Assembly: GCA_019694355.1 (NCBI GenBank) | Contig: JAIBCB010000004.1 | Span: 62,001 to 126,000, forward strand | DNA length: 64,000 nt | Origin: Pyrinomonadaceae bacterium | GTDB lineage: Bacteria > Acidobacteriota > Blastocatellia > Pyrinomonadales > Pyrinomonadaceae | Direction of reading: 5' to 3' | In this document: piece after piece, positions 34,798 to 44,442 of the stretch | Position numbering within the stretch: the first letter of the stretch is position 1 | Layout of the letters: each line of letters begins with the position of its first letter | The notes under the pieces: generated by a model | Told to the model about the DNA's origin: nothing | The model's input: only the letters and a program-made list of their open reading frames with translations | Databases searched by the model: none | Position numbers and translations under genes: made by a program

Positions 34798-37785
34798 TCA
34801 TCGAATGTCCTTGATACGAAGGACAAGAAGAGTGGTGAACGCCAATACTCCAAACATTAACATCAGGACGAGCTGATTCAAAACTTCGTTCATCCACGGA
34901 TGCAGGAACGTCACATACGGGGAAAGGTCGTTCGGGATCTTCTTTGCGTTCGGAATTGCCGGCATTTCGTCGAGATCAGGACGCGGCGGAGAGAGTCCTG
35001 CGTTGCGGTCATCGTCGTATTTCCGAAGCTTTGTTTCCGTCTTCGACTGATATTCATCGAGGTCGTGCCGAGCCTTAGTGAGGATCGCATCATTCTCTTC
35101 TTCGACCTGCTTGTAAAGACCGCGTCCGTCGGTCGCATCGCCTGGTGTTGCTCCCTCGGGTTCGAGCGTTGAAAGCGTGGAGAAACGCTTCATCGTGTCA
35201 TAAGACCAGGCGGCCGGCACGGCCATACTTAGCGGCCGCGAAACGTTGTTCGGAACGCCGAAGATGCCCGACAGCAGTATCTGCGGAATGAGCACAAGCG
35301 GGACGAGCGTTGTCGCCATCTGGCTCGATCTAACGATCGCCGAGATCAGCAGGCCGATGGCCAATCCGACCGCGGCACTCAAGAGTGTGGCCCAGAACTG
35401 CGGCACCCCGAAAAACTCGCCCGGCATCGTCCCCGGCAGCACAATATCCGCCACCTTTAGCGGCAAGAACAGCAGAATGCACTGAACCGCAACAAGAAGA
35501 CCTAGCACCGTAAACTTTGACGCCGTGTAAGGAAGAATGCCGAGATTCACCATTCGCTCGCGTTTATAGATCGGGCGTTCGGAGACGATCTCACGAGCGG
35601 CGATGCTGGTTCCAAACCAGATCGCCACGATGGACAGCATAAAGTAAATGAAGTCCCGCGGGCCTTTCGGGTTGACCGCCGCGAGCGTCAAAAAGGCGAC
35701 GATCGGAGCTTCCGCGATCAGGATCGCAAGATTGAGTTTGTCGCGGAGCAGGACTTCGAAATACCGCCGCGAAAGCGTCGCCCACTGTCGGATCGATCCA
35801 AAAATGCCGAGCCGAGTGCGTTTTGTGCGTTGGCCGCTAACTACGGCAGCCGGTGCCTGTGATTGCGGCTCCGCAACATACTGCCGAAAATCCGGCGAAG
35901 CCAAATATGCCTGCCGATACCTTTCGGCCGCCGCATCGAGCGAACCGTTGTCGCCGGATTCTAGCCGGCCAAAAAGCTCGAGGACGTTTGCAGCTCCGAA
36001 CGCTTTCAGGGCACCGTCCGGCGTACCGAAATACACTAGGCGTCCCTGCATCAGAACGGCGATCTTGTCGAACATTCTCACGGTCTCGGCGGCGTGTGTT
36101 GTTATGACGACGGTGCGGCCGGAATCCGCGATCTGACGGAAGAGCTCCATCATCGAGAATTCGGTCTGTGGGTCGAGCCCGCTCGTCGGTTCGTCAAGGA
36201 ACAGGAGCGACGGCCTCGTGATCAACTCAACGGCAACCGAGACACGCTTTCGCTGACCGCCGGAAAGGTCCGAGACACGAACATCTCGACGCGGCAGCAA
36301 ACCCGTAACATCGAGCACCTCGTTGATCGTGCGGTCGATCTCCGCACGGCTCACGTCTCTAGAAAGCCGAAGCTTTGCGACATAGAGCAGCGTTCTATAG
36401 ACGGTCAATTCCCGATGAATTATGTCGTCCTGCGGGACAAGCCCGATCGAGTGTTTGAGGGACGCGTACTCGCGGTAAAGATCGCGTCCATTCACGCTCA
36501 CATTGCCCGCCTCCGGCCGCGACGCACCGCTCAAAGTGTGTATCAGCGAAGTTTTGCCTGAGCCTGAAGGCCCGATGATCCCGACAAATTCGTTGGGCTG
36601 AACGGTCAGCGAGATATCGTCGAGCAGCTGCGATCTGCCGCCTCTTGATCGCACCGAGCGAGCAAGGTGCGAAGCATCGATACGCATCCTTGCGCGCGTG
36701 TCAAAAACCCCGATCGTTCCCGCCACATCTATTTTTATCAGGAATTGCCCGATCTGCACGCTGTCGCTCGGCGACAACGGCGATGAGGTGGTCGGCGCTC
36801 CGTTCATATAGACGCCGTTCGTTGAGCCAAGATCTTCGACCGAAACTTGTCCGCCGGATAGTTTTAGGCGTGCGTGTCGAGAAGAGATGTCCAGTCCGTC
36901 GAGCCGAATATCGCTCGTCGGCGCGCGGCCGATCACAAGCTCGTGCTTTTCGCCGAAAGCGACAGACATCAGAAGCTGCGGTTCTACGTTGTTCTTCGCA
37001 ATGCCGACAGGTTGGCCCAAGCGAGCGACGATCGTCTTGTTTTCACCGGTAAAGTTCTGGAACTCCGCAGCATTCTGCGTAAGATGAGCGATGCGTTCGT
37101 TGGCGAGTGAGTTTTCGAAGGACGAGCGTTGAGACGGTGCGAAGAATTCGGCTGTTGGGCCGCCCGTTCCGAAGCGAATCTTGTCGCCATGCGTCAGAGG
37201 CGTCGGAGCCGTTATCCGCTGGTCATTGAGAAAAGTGCCGTTGAAACTGCCGCGGTCTTCAAGGACGAATCCATTTGCGACCCGAACGATGGCCGCGTGA
37301 TCGCGCGAGACGATGCGGTCATTCGCGGGAAATGGCACGGTGCTCTGCGGATCACGGCCAAAGGTGATCTCAGTTTGTCCGATGGCTATCGCATGTTGTT
37401 GGGGGTTGTCAGGAAAGCGTATCTCGGCCGCCGCATTCGTTAAAACGCTGTCGGGAATTGAGGCCGGCCGATCTTCGAACGAAACAACGCTCATTGAAGG
37501 CCCGTTCGGGCCGAATTGCATTACATCGCCGACGGTCAGGCGGGAGCGTGTGATCCGCTCTCCGTTAAGAAACGTTCCGTAGGAAGAATTTTGGTCAGTG
37601 AGAACCCAGCCCTCAGTCTCGCGAGAGATGGCTGCGTGGTGCCGCGAAACCATCGGGAACCGGTCATTTGGAAAAATGACATCGCAATCATTGGCATCGC
37701 GGCCGATCGAGATCGCGGCCTGCTCGAACGCCTTTTGCTCGCCGTCGGCAAGCCCGGTATCAACGCCTGTTAGGACGATCTTCAT
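34798..37785 (-). CDS. Three-FHA-domain ABC transporter (ABCG-like half transporter)
   Basis: The 995-residue fusion has three FHA phosphothreonine-binding domains at about 1-105, 125-215 and 270-350, with SRHHA, SRDHA and SSRHARL cores and paired [29 protein letters not shown] loops. An ABC ATPase follows at about 375-610 (GPSGSGKTS Walker A, LSGGQRKR signature, [12 protein letters not shown]alker B). The C-terminus is an ABC2 membrane domain with six spans and a large insert. The layout recalls mycobacterial Rv1747, where FHA phosphobinding controls export. Its ATG overlaps the gatA stop. The substrate is unknown. Confidence 0.88.
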   Translation of the reverse strand: MKIVLTGVDTGLADGEQKAFEQAAISIGRDANDCDVIFPNDRFPMVSRHHAAISRETEGWVLTDQNSSYGTFLNGERITRSRLTVGDVMQFGPNGPSMSVVSFEDRPASIPDSVLTNAAAEIRFPDNPQQHAIAIGQTEITFGRDPQSTVPFPANDRIVSRDHAAIVRVANGFVLEDRGSFNGTFLNDQRITAPTPLTHGDKIRFGTGGPTAEFFAPSQRSSFENSLANERIAHLTQNAAEFQNFTGENKTIVARLGQPVGIAKNNVEPQLLMSVAFGEKHELVIGRAPTSDIRLDGLDISSRHARLKLSGGQVSVEDLGSTNGVYMNGAPTTSSPLSPSDSVQIGQFLIKIDVAGTIGVFDTRARMRIDASHLARSVRSRGGRSQLLDDISLTVQPNEFVGIIGPSGSGKTSLIHTLSGASRPEAGNVSVNGRDLYREYASLKHSIGLVPQDDIIHRELTVYRTLLYVAKLRLSRDVSRAEIDRTINEVLDVTGLLPRRDVRVSDLSGGQRKRVSVAVELITRPSLLFLDEPTSGLDPQTEFSMMELFRQIADSGRTVVITTHAAETVRMFDKIAVLMQGRLVYFGTPDGALKAFGAANVLELFGRLESGDNGSLDAAAERYRQAYLASPDFRQYVAEPQSQAPAAVVSGQRTKRTRLGIFGSIRQWATLSRRYFEVLLRDKLNLAILIAEAPIVAFLTLAAVNPKGPRDFIYFMLSIVAIWFGTSIAAREIVSERPIYKRERMVNLGILPYTASKFTVLGLLVAVQCILLFLPLKVADIVLPGTMPGEFFGVPQFWATLLSAAVGLAIGLLISAIVRSSQMATTLVPLVLIPQILLSGIFGVPNNVSRPLSMAVPAAWSYDTMKRFSTLSTLEPEGATPGDATDGRGLYKQVEEENDAILTKARHDLDEYQSKTETKLRKYDDDRNAGLSPPRPDLDEMPAIPNAKKIPNDLSPYVTFLHPWMNEVLNQLVLMLMFGVLAFTTLLVLRIKDIR

Positions 37786-39179
37786 CCGGCGAAAACGGTC
37801 GGTTTACCGACAAGCGGAAATGCGGTCTCGTATGCGCTTGCGATACGGAGAATTGCAGCTTCGCCCCAAAAGTTTCCGACAAGCTGCAGGCCGATCGGAA
37901 GCCCATCCGACGAAAGGCCGCTCGGCACACTGACCGCAGGCACGCCCGCAAGATTTGCCGACACCGTGAAAATATCGCTCAGATACATCGCAAGCGGATC
38001 GTCCAGGCGTTCACCGATCTTGAACGCGGTCGTCGGAGAGGTCGCCGTCAAGATCGCATCGCAGCTCTTGAACGCTTCAACATAATCCTGTTTGATCAAC
38101 GCACGAACTTTCTGCGCCTTTGCGTAGTACGCATCGTAGTAGCCGCTCGAAAGCACGTAAGTTCCGAGCAGGATCCGGCGTTTTACCTCGGCTCCAAAAC
38201 CTTCATCACGCGTCTTCATATACATCTCACGAAGTCCGCCGGCCTCTTCGGCACGAAATCCGTAGCGGACGCCGTCGAACCGAGCAAGATTGGAAGACGC
38301 CTCGGCCGTCGCGATGATGTAATAGACCGCGATCCCGTATTTTGCATGTGGGAGCGTGATATCGACCGGAACTGCTCCAAGTTTTTTGAGGTTGTCGATC
38401 GCCTTTTCGATACTGTCCTTTACGTCCGGGTCGAGCCCTTCGCCAATGAGATCACGGACGATGCCGATCCGTGCTCCGTTAATATAGCCGGTCAGTTCGG
38501 CGGCGTAGTCCGGAACTTCCACGTTTGCCGAAGTCGCGTCCATCGGATCGCGTCCTGCGATCACGCCAAGCACGTCGGCAATGTCACGAGAGTTTTGTCC
38601 AAAGATCCCGATGTTATCGAGCGATGACGCGAATGCGACCAGGCCGTAACGCGAGATGCGTCCGTATGTCGGCTTAAGGCCGGCAATGCCGCAAAAGGAA
38701 GCAGGCTGGCGTACGGAACCGCCTGTCTCGCTCCCGAGAGCTGCCCTTACAACACCAGACGCGACCGCTGCGGCCGAACCGCCCGAACTTCCGCCGGGAA
38801 CACGCTCTGTGTCCCAAGGGTTTCTCACGGTTCCGAATGCCGACGATTCGTTCGATGAACCCATCGCGAATTCATCCATATTCGTCTTGCCGACGACGAC
38901 CGCTCCAGCGGCCTTCAATCTTTCAACAGCAGTCGAATCGTAATGAGCCTTGTAGTTGCCAAGGATGCGCGAACCGCAGGTGGCCTGCATCCCTTTAACG
39001 CAGATGTTGTCTTTGATCCCGATCGCAAAGCCTTTCAGCGGCATCTCGGACGAAGATGCGTCCAGCTCCGCGGCCCGCTTAAGAGAGCTGCTTCGCTCGA
39101 TCGAAAGAAAGGAATTCAACTCGCCGTTGACACGTTCTGCGTTATCTAGAACGCGTTCGATTTCGTTAACTATTGACAT
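37782..39179 (-). CDS. gatA: Asp-tRNA(Asn)/Glu-tRNA(Gln) amidotransferase subunit A
   Basis: The 465-residue amidase-signature enzyme hydrolyses glutamine and supplies ammonia for converting Glu-tRNA(Gln) or Asp-tRNA(Asn) to the correct aminoacyl-tRNA. The Ser-cisSer-Lys triad region is intact: [10 protein letters not shown] carries the Lys, [13 protein letters not shown] the cis-Ser, and [16 protein letters not shown] the nucleophile Ser. It sits in an operon after gatC and a lipoprotein gene, and overlaps the FHA-ABC start by four bases. gatB is not in the window. Confidence 0.97.
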   Translation of the reverse strand: MSIVNEIERVLDNAERVNGELNSFLSIERSSSLKRAAELDASSSEMPLKGFAIGIKDNICVKGMQATCGSRILGNYKAHYDSTAVERLKAAGAVVVGKTNMDEFAMGSSNESSAFGTVRNPWDTERVPGGSSGGSAAAVASGVVRAALGSETGGSVRQPASFCGIAGLKPTYGRISRYGLVAFASSLDNIGIFGQNSRDIADVLGVIAGRDPMDATSANVEVPDYAAELTGYINGARIGIVRDLIGEGLDPDVKDSIEKAIDNLKKLGAVPVDITLPHAKYGIAVYYIIATAEASSNLARFDGVRYGFRAEEAGGLREMYMKTRDEGFGAEVKRRILLGTYVLSSGYYDAYYAKAQKVRALIKQDYVEAFKSCDAILTATSPTTAFKIGERLDDPLAMYLSDIFTVSANLAGVPAVSVPSGLSSDGLPIGLQLVGNFWGEAAILRIASAYETAFPLVGKPTVFAG

Positions 39180-39191
39180 AGAAAAGAGAAC

Positions 39192-39656
39192 TTATTTTGA
39201 ATTCGGATCGGGCGAAACTTTATTTATCAACCATTCGCCGGCCCGCTTTGCGACTTCAACGAGAACGTCTTTCTGCACGGTCGTGTAATCGTCTTTCCAA
39301 TAGATCTGCACCTGTACGGTCGCGTCTTCCGTCGAATTTTGTGTACAATGCCCAACCTTGAACGTACGTGGGAAATTCTCTGACGCCGTAAAATAATCCT
39401 GCTTCGATTCGCTGCCTGATAACTGCTTGAAAAGTTCGTCGGTCAGATACTTCTTTCGTTTTTCAAGGTTTTCGGGCGAAGGCGTCATATCATTCCCGAG
39501 ATGAAATGAGTAGAATCTGCGAGCGGCATCGCTCGCTTCGCCGCACGGAGACGTGTCAAACGTATCGACGCGGCATCCTACCGCCAATAGCGATATGAGC
39601 ACCGCCATCAACGCAGCAGCTGCCAACCTTGAAACTAACTTTGTCCGAGCTCGCAT
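39192..39656 (-). CDS. Putative lipoprotein between gatC and gatA
   Basis: The 154-residue product has a basic N-terminus, a hydrophobic segment and a lipobox LAVGC (Cys28), so it is probably membrane-anchored outside the cytoplasm. The remaining part (ARRFYSFHLGNDMTPSPENL..., VQVQIYWKDDYTTVQKDVLVEV) resembles DUF3828-type or NTF2-like small domains by eye, which is weak evidence. It lies 9 bp after gatC and 12 bp before gatA, an unexpected envelope protein within a tRNA amidotransferase operon. Confidence 0.65.
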   Translation of the reverse strand: MRARTKLVSRLAAAALMAVLISLLAVGCRVDTFDTSPCGEASDAARRFYSFHLGNDMTPSPENLEKRKKYLTDELFKQLSGSESKQDYFTASENFPRTFKVGHCTQNSTEDATVQVQIYWKDDYTTVQKDVLVEVAKRAGEWLINKVSPDPNSK

Positions 39657-39665
39657 TTCCTTTAC

Positions 39666-39947
39666 CTAAAGCACCTTTGGAACACGAAAGTGTTCTGCAA
39701 CCGGATCGGGAGCCTGACCGACCGCTTCTTCGACCGTAAACGATGTGTGCGGTTCATCGGGACGTATGGTGCGCGTTGACTCGCCTTCGGCGGTCAGGCC
39801 GCCGAGCATCGGCTCGACCGCCGTCGTATCAAGTGTGTTCAGTTGCTCGATATACTCGACGATACCGGCAAGCTGTGGCCCGTAAAGGGCGGCCTCTTCC
39901 TCGGTGATCGCGATATGAGCGAGATTTGCAACGTGTTTTACATCCAT
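39666..39947 (-). CDS. gatC: Asp-tRNA(Asn)/Glu-tRNA(Gln) amidotransferase subunit C
   Basis: The 93-residue protein has the GatC pattern: MDVKHVANLAHIAITEEE at the N-terminus, a middle VEYIEQLNTLDTTAVEPM, and RPDEPHTSFTVEEAVGQAPD toward the C-terminus. GatC wraps around GatA and stabilises the GatCAB complex. It begins 12 bp after the DUF721 gene ends and is separated from gatA only by the lipoprotein gene. Confidence 0.95.
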   Translation of the reverse strand: MDVKHVANLAHIAITEEEAALYGPQLAGIVEYIEQLNTLDTTAVEPMLGGLTAEGESTRTIRPDEPHTSFTVEEAVGQAPDPVAEHFRVPKVL

Positions 39948-39959
39948 AAAAAAATCGTA

Positions 39960-40394
39960 CTATCTGCGAAGCAAGTACACCTCGGCAGCCTCAATAAAAC
40001 TGCGGCGCACATTTACGTCATCGATCTTTAAGGCGGCAAGCCGAAGCTCCGTTGAAATTTCAGCAGTTTCACCTTGTTCCGAGGTTCGCTTCGCTTTTGC
40101 CTTCAGAGCATCGGGTTCCACCTTGAACTCGACGAACGCCACCGAGCCGTTGCCGCAGAGCTTGTTCAATTTTGCGATGATCTGGCCCGCGAGATCTTCC
40201 AGGTGAAGCTTCCATGTCTTATCTTCCGTCGCGACGGTCAGCCACTTTTCGCCGAATGCGAGCGGCTGTGTACGCTTTTCGACAAGCTCGCCGACCGCGG
40301 CCGGCCAAGCGGCAAAAACAAGGCTTTGCAACGCCTCGGCAGGCGCATTGGCCTCACTCAAGATCACCGGAAATGTGCTGAAGAGCGGATCCAT
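39960..40394 (-). CDS. DUF721 (DciA-like) protein
   Basis: I choose ATG 40394 because an AGGA lies about 10 nt upstream; ATG 40424 is an alternative that adds ten residues. The 144-residue product has the DUF721 pattern LQSLVFAAWPAAVGELVEKRTQPLAFGEKWLTVATEDKTW. DUF721 includes DciA, the ancestral loader of the replicative helicase. The KH-like N-terminal part fits, while the C-terminal helices are plain. Whether this copy is the helicase loader cannot be decided here. It starts the gatC operon. Confidence 0.75.
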   Translation of the reverse strand: MDPLFSTFPVILSEANAPAEALQSLVFAAWPAAVGELVEKRTQPLAFGEKWLTVATEDKTWKLHLEDLAGQIIAKLNKLCGNGSVAFVEFKVEPDALKAKAKRTSEQGETAEISTELRLAALKIDDVNVRRSFIEAAEVYLLRR

Positions 40395-40472
40395 TAGATA
40401 GTTATCCTGCTCATAATTTATCATTTTAAGGGCGCATTGCGACAATGCCGCCGTTTTGCCTTGAACCTAACG

Positions 40473-41054
40473 ATGATAGATCTGCCAAAAATCGTGCTCG
40501 CATCCGGGAGCCCGCGACGAGTCGAAATATTAACATCGGTCGGCTGGCCGTTCGATAAGGTGCCCGCTGACATTGACGAAAGTGAGGCCGAGGGAGAGAC
40601 GCCGGACGACTATGTTACGCGGCTCGCTGAGGAGAAAGCCCTCGCGGTCGCGGGCCAACGGCCAAACGAGATCGTGCTCGGTGCCGACACGACCGTTGTG
40701 ATCGACGATGGAATTCTCGGTAAGCCCCTGGACCTTGACGACGCAAAACGTATGCTTCGGTTACTTTCGGGACGTTCGCATTTTGTGTTGACGGGAGTTG
40801 CGGTCGCGATCAATGACAAGGTTGAGAGTGCCCTCGAGCGGACGCGTGTTGATTTCCGCGAGATGGATGAGGACGAGATCGAGTTCCTCGCAACTTTCGG
40901 AGATCCGCTCGACAAGGCCGGTGCGTACGCGGTTCAGGCACAGGCCGCCCTTTTCATCAGCGGCATCGAAGGCGACTATTGGAACGTGGTCGGATTGCCG
41001 ATCGGAACGGTCTATCGCCTAATGATGAGCTCAAAAATAAGAACCGGGCGGTGA
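40473..41054 (+). CDS. maf: Maf family nucleotide pyrophosphatase
   Basis: The product is 193 residues from ATG 40473 (MIDLPKIVLASGSPRRVEIL); a TTG at 40437 would add twelve residues. Key features are the substrate loop ASGSPRR, the catalytic ADTTVVIDD Asp, and KAGAYAVQAQAALFISGIEGDYWNVVGLP. Maf proteins hydrolyse dTTP, UTP or modified nucleotides and were linked to septum inhibition. The stop codon lies inside the loop of the hairpin at 41041-41066. Confidence 0.93.
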   Translation: MIDLPKIVLASGSPRRVEILTSVGWPFDKVPADIDESEAEGETPDDYVTRLAEEKALAVAGQRPNEIVLGADTTVVIDDGILGKPLDLDDAKRMLRLLSGRSHFVLTGVAVAINDKVESALERTRVDFREMDEDEIEFLATFGDPLDKAGAYAVQAQAALFISGIEGDYWNVVGLPIGTVYRLMMSSKIRTGR

Positions 41055-41066
41055 AACGCCCGGTTC
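41041..41066. terminator. Perfect 10-bp hairpin between convergent genes
   Basis: GAACCGGGCG (41041-41050) and CGCCCGGTTC (41057-41066) enclose a 6-nt loop that contains the maf stop codon. On the minus strand the hairpin is followed by TTATTTTTGAG, a fair U-tract, so it best terminates transcripts of the panB-panC run. In the plus direction the tail is not T-rich. Confidence 0.75.
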
Positions 41067-41094
41067 TCGATCTCGTTCTGCTTTACCTTAACGG

Positions 41095-41595
41095 CTAGAG
41101 AAGTTTGTCTATCATTATTGATAGAGGTATCGCGGCGTCAGACTTCGGGTCGAGGCCGCCGAATGGCTCGCCCGAGACCGCACCGGTCTTGTCGAGAATG
41201 ACAAAGGACGGCACCTGCTCGACCTTCAGTTTGCTCATCACGACGGCTCCTTCCGGATCACGAAGGATCGGCACAGTGATCTTGTTCTTCGCAGCGAACT
41301 GCTTCAGTTCAGCGTCGCTCACCGCATTCCTCGCAGCTGCCGCGTCGGTCGCCACAAAGTAGAAAATGACCGGCTTTGCCGCGTACTTCTTAACAAGGGC
41401 AGTTGTGACCGCGGCCTGCTTTTCCGAAAGCGGCAGCCAGCTCGCACCTACAACAAGCACCACCACCTTACCTCTTTGCGCCGTCACGTCGATGCTGCGG
41501 CCGTCAAGCGATCTAAGTGACGCCTGCCCATAGGCGGACGCACCGAAAGCTGCCATCAAACCGAGAATACCGATGTAAAGAGTTAGTCGTCTCAT
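41095..41595 (-). CDS. Exported thioredoxin-fold (redoxin-like) protein lacking active-site cysteines
   Basis: I choose ATG 41595 (MRRLTLYIGILGLMAAFGASAYGQ), which follows a GAAAGAA site and yields a clean signal peptide; upstream ATGs at 41613 and 41661 are less attractive. The mature part is an AhpC/TSA-like fold (RGKVVVLVVGASWLPLSEKQAAV), with the cis-Pro VEQVPSFVILD. The usual CxxC is replaced by SWLP and the protein has no cysteine at all, so it cannot be a thiol oxidoreductase. It may be a structural or ligand-binding relative. It follows panC after about 67 bp. Confidence 0.7.
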   Translation of the reverse strand: MRRLTLYIGILGLMAAFGASAYGQASLRSLDGRSIDVTAQRGKVVVLVVGASWLPLSEKQAAVTTALVKKYAAKPVIFYFVATDAAAARNAVSDAELKQFAAKNKITVPILRDPEGAVVMSKLKVEQVPSFVILDKTGAVSGEPFGGLDPKSDAAIPLSIMIDKLL

Positions 41596-41662
41596 TTCTT
41601 TCACGGAAAGCATCGCAGCGACGCGGCCTTCCGAATGAATTAGATGCAAAATTGATGCCAAG

Positions 41663-42517
41663 CTACTGCTTTCGATTTAGGATGACGTTGTCGATCAAGC
41701 GAATGTCGTCGATCTTGATCGCGGCGGCGATCAATGCTTCGCTATCTCCAATCTTTTCAATGGGTTGCAGCGTTTCACGGTCAACGATCGCAACATAGTC
41801 GAGCTCTGCGGATGGCTCCTCTTGGACGGCCGCCTTAACGATCTGAGCAAGATCTGCGGCATTTCGTTCACCGTTCTTGAAGGCTTTTTTTGCTTCGCGA
41901 AGTGCATTGATCAGCACGACCGCTTTCTGTCGCCCGTCTTCCGATAAACGTTCGTTCCGCGACGACATCGCCAGGCCCGAAGCCTCTCTTACCGTCGGCA
42001 TCACGGAGATCTCCATTTCAAACCCAAGATCTCGTGTAAGGCGTTCGATCACGGCGACCTGTTGAGCATCTTTCTGTCCAAAAAATGCTATGTCAGGGCG
42101 GATCGTATTAAAAAGGATCGTAACGACCGTGGCTACGCCGCGAAAGTGTCCGGGCCGCGACGCGCCCTCCATAACGTCGGTCAGTCCTTCGACATCGACG
42201 TAGGTCGAGAAGCCCGGCGGATAAATTTCTTCCACATCAGGTGCGTAAATGTAGTCCACGCCAAGTTCGGCAAGCATCGCCGCATCCTGCGTAAGATCGC
42301 GAGGATATTTTTCGAGATCGGCCTTGTCGTTAAATTGTGCTGGGTTGACGAAGATCGAGACGATCGTGACATCAGAACGCTGACGGCATTCTTCGACGAG
42401 TTTCAAATGCCCGGCGTGCAACGCTCCCATCGTTGGGACAAAGCCGACCTTCTTATCCTCACGCCTAAACTTGCGTGAAATAGAAAAGATGCGTTGTCTT
42501 CGGTTGATGATCTCCAT
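41663..42517 (-). CDS. panC: Pantothenate synthetase PanC
   Basis: The 284-residue enzyme joins pantoate and beta-alanine using ATP. The HIGH-like VPTMGALHAGHLKLVE (about 27-42), the FVNPAQFN pantoate-binding segment, FFGQKDAQQVAVIERL and the MSSRN loop (KMSKS equivalent) are present. The C-terminal domain is complete. It lies 11 bp after panB on the same strand. Confidence 0.96.
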   Translation of the reverse strand: MEIINRRQRIFSISRKFRREDKKVGFVPTMGALHAGHLKLVEECRQRSDVTIVSIFVNPAQFNDKADLEKYPRDLTQDAAMLAELGVDYIYAPDVEEIYPPGFSTYVDVEGLTDVMEGASRPGHFRGVATVVTILFNTIRPDIAFFGQKDAQQVAVIERLTRDLGFEMEISVMPTVREASGLAMSSRNERLSEDGRQKAVVLINALREAKKAFKNGERNAADLAQIVKAAVQEEPSAELDYVAIVDRETLQPIEKIGDSEALIAAAIKIDDIRLIDNVILNRKQ

Positions 42518-42528
42518 TCGGGCCTTTC

Positions 42529-43398
42529 CTATGCCTTAGAATCCGCGGCGATCTCCTTTTTCGTCTCTTCGGTCAGGCCGTAGGATTCAGAATCGTTCGG
42601 GTAAGCTCCGCTCTTTACATCGGCGGACCAATTCTTGATCGCGTCGGTCATCACATCGCGAATGTTCGCGTACTGTCGCACGAAACGCGGCTGCCGGCCG
42701 AACGTCATTCCGACAAGGTCATGAAGCACCAGCACCTGAATATCGCACTCAAGACCGGCACCGATGCCGATCGTGGAGATCTTGAGCTCTTTTGTGATGA
42801 TCGCAGCGACCTCACGGGGCACGAGTTCGAGAACGATCGCAAATGCGCCCGCATCTTCGAGTGCCTTCGCGTCATCGATCAACCGTTTCGCGTGCTCTGC
42901 GGTGCGGCCTTGAACGCGATAGCCGCCCATTTTATAAACGGATTGCGGCGTCAGGCCGATATGAGCGACGACGGGTATCTCTTCGTCAACAAGCCTGCGG
43001 ACAAGGTTCGCACGATTGCTTCCGCCTTCGAGTTTCACGGCTTCGGCGCCGCCGTATTTCATCAATCGAAGGGCATTTCTGACCGTTTCGTCTTCGCTGA
43101 CATGGTAAGTGCCGTAAGGCATATCGGCGACCACCATCGCACGTTCTGTCCCGCGTTTTACGGCAATGCAAGCAGATGTGATCTCGTCGATCGAGACCGG
43201 TATCGTGTTGCCGTAGCCGTGTATCACGTTGCCGATGCTGTCGCCGACAAGAATGATGTCAACGCCAGCTTCATCGACGATCCGTGCGGTCGGATAATCG
43301 TAGGCAGTCAGGCAAACGAGCTTCTCGCCCTTTTCCTTTGCGGCGCGAATTGCCGGCAGATAAACCTTGCCTTCACGATCAGGTTGGAGGTATGCCAT
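42529..43398 (-). CDS. panB: 3-methyl-2-oxobutanoate hydroxymethyltransferase PanB
   Basis: The 289-residue enzyme makes ketopantoate from alpha-ketoisovalerate and methylene-tetrahydrofolate. The metal-binding LVGDSIGNVIHGY, the MPYGTYHVS and VKLEGG segments, HIGLTPQSV and GIGAGLECDIQVLVLHDLVG are all recognisable. It forms an operon with panC. folK lies upstream with a 57-bp gap, putting folate and pantothenate biosynthesis together, chemically sensible because PanB uses a folate cofactor. Confidence 0.96.
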   Translation of the reverse strand: MAYLQPDREGKVYLPAIRAAKEKGEKLVCLTAYDYPTARIVDEAGVDIILVGDSIGNVIHGYGNTIPVSIDEITSACIAVKRGTERAMVVADMPYGTYHVSEDETVRNALRLMKYGGAEAVKLEGGSNRANLVRRLVDEEIPVVAHIGLTPQSVYKMGGYRVQGRTAEHAKRLIDDAKALEDAGAFAIVLELVPREVAAIITKELKISTIGIGAGLECDIQVLVLHDLVGMTFGRQPRFVRQYANIRDVMTDAIKNWSADVKSGAYPNDSESYGLTEETKKEIAADSKA

Positions 43399-43455
43399 AA
43401 ATTTGCCTAAGAATAGCGTTTTTCTTGCCGAATTGCTAGTAAATTCAGGTCCGCC

Positions 43456-43992
43456 TCAGGCAGCCGTCTCGCCCTTTGCCCGCAGATTGGGCGACCAGCG
43501 ATGGACGGCGCTCGTATCTTCCGAGGCGGCGAGGAGTTCGACGACCTCGGTCTTTAAGATCGGGTGTACAAAATTGGGGATCAGCTCGGCAAGCGGCCGC
43601 AGAACGAACTTTCGCAAGTGCATTCTCGGGTGCGGGACGATGAGAAATTCCGTGTCGATCTTTTGCTGTCCGATGAAGATGACGTCGAGATCGATCGTAC
43701 GCGGCTGTTTCGGCCCGCCCGCCTTTTCGCCTCGGTCGAGCAGATATTCGATCCGCAATAGACGAGCCATCAACTGTGTTGGCGTAGCCGCTCCGATCTG
43801 GACTTCCGCGACCATATTCAGAAACTTAAGGTCCGTGTCCATGTCGATCGGCTCTGTCTCGTAGATGGTCGAAAGACGATGCACGACAAGATCTGCCTCG
43901 ATAAGGCCGCGTACCGCTAAAAGCAAATTTCCGGCGCGGTCACCAAGATTTGAGCCGAGGCTGATGTATGCGAGAGTCGGTTCAGCGTCCAT
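43456..43992 (-). CDS. folK: 2-amino-4-hydroxy-6-hydroxymethyldihydropteridine pyrophosphokinase FolK
   Basis: The product is 178 residues from ATG 43992 (MDAEPTLAYISLGSNLGDRAG). The LGSNLGDR loop, YETEPI, and the catalytic GPKQPRTIDLDVIF followed by VPHPRMHLRKFVLRPLAEL are intact. FolK transfers pyrophosphate to the pterin in folate synthesis. Its start overlaps the hxlR stop (43982) by about ten bases, so the regulator and folK are coupled. An upstream start at 44043 would lie inside hxlR. Confidence 0.94.
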   Translation of the reverse strand: MDAEPTLAYISLGSNLGDRAGNLLLAVRGLIEADLVVHRLSTIYETEPIDMDTDLKFLNMVAEVQIGAATPTQLMARLLRIEYLLDRGEKAGGPKQPRTIDLDVIFIGQQKIDTEFLIVPHPRMHLRKFVLRPLAELIPNFVHPILKTEVVELLAASEDTSAVHRWSPNLRAKGETAA

Positions 43993-44317
43993 TTCTATCA
44001 AGATCTTCTTGCAGGCCGTCGATGGAATCGAGCAGGACGGCAAACTTTTCGCCGAACGGCGTCAAACGATATTCGACCCGCGGCGGCACTTCCGAAAACT
44101 CCTCGCGGTCCAAAATGCCGAATCGCACAAGCTTGCGCAGACGCTCGTTCAGGACCTTTGTCGTCAGCCCATCGACGCTCTTTTCCATCGCCCCGGGACG
44201 ATTGACGCCGCGTTTTACGAGGTCGATGACCGAAAGCGACCACTTGCACCGGATGATGTTCTCGACCATCCGTTTTACGTCCGCTTCCTGAGCAACTTTC
44301 TTTGCCGCAAACATCAC
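43982..44317 (-). CDS. HxlR-family winged-helix transcriptional regulator
   Basis: The 111-residue protein has the HxlR pattern: IIRCKWSLSVIDLVKRGVNRPGAME, the recognition-helix region LTTKVLNERLRKLVRFGILDREEF, and PRVEYRLTPFGEKFA. HxlR proteins sense redox or aldehyde/quinone stress and bind short inverted repeats near their own promoter. It is divergent from a small CPVC thioredoxin gene and overlaps folK on its own strand. A cysteine is present near the N-terminus (RCKW), where HypR/QorR-type sensors carry theirs. Confidence 0.85.
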   Translation of the reverse strand: MMFAAKKVAQEADVKRMVENIIRCKWSLSVIDLVKRGVNRPGAMEKSVDGLTTKVLNERLRKLVRFGILDREEFSEVPPRVEYRLTPFGEKFAVLLDSIDGLQEDLDRNGR

Positions 44318-44324
44318 AATTCAA

Positions 44325-44361
44325 ACCAAAAAGTAAGTATCTCACCAAAAAGTGCCTACTT
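44325..44361. promoter_or_regulatory. Candidate HxlR operator (direct and inverted repeat)
   Basis: ACCAAAAAGT occurs at 44325-44334 and again at 44344-44353, one and a half to two helical turns apart (19 bp). AAGTA (44331-44335) and TACTT (44357-44361) form an inverted pair. The site lies between the hxlR start and the divergent thioredoxin gene, where autoregulation is expected. Confidence 0.45.
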
Positions 44362-44442
44362 ATACTGCGGAAAGACACTTGCTAATCTCTAGCATACAGC
44401 AGACCTTCTGCGGTGAAAAAATTAAAAATGGAGAACAAAGTT

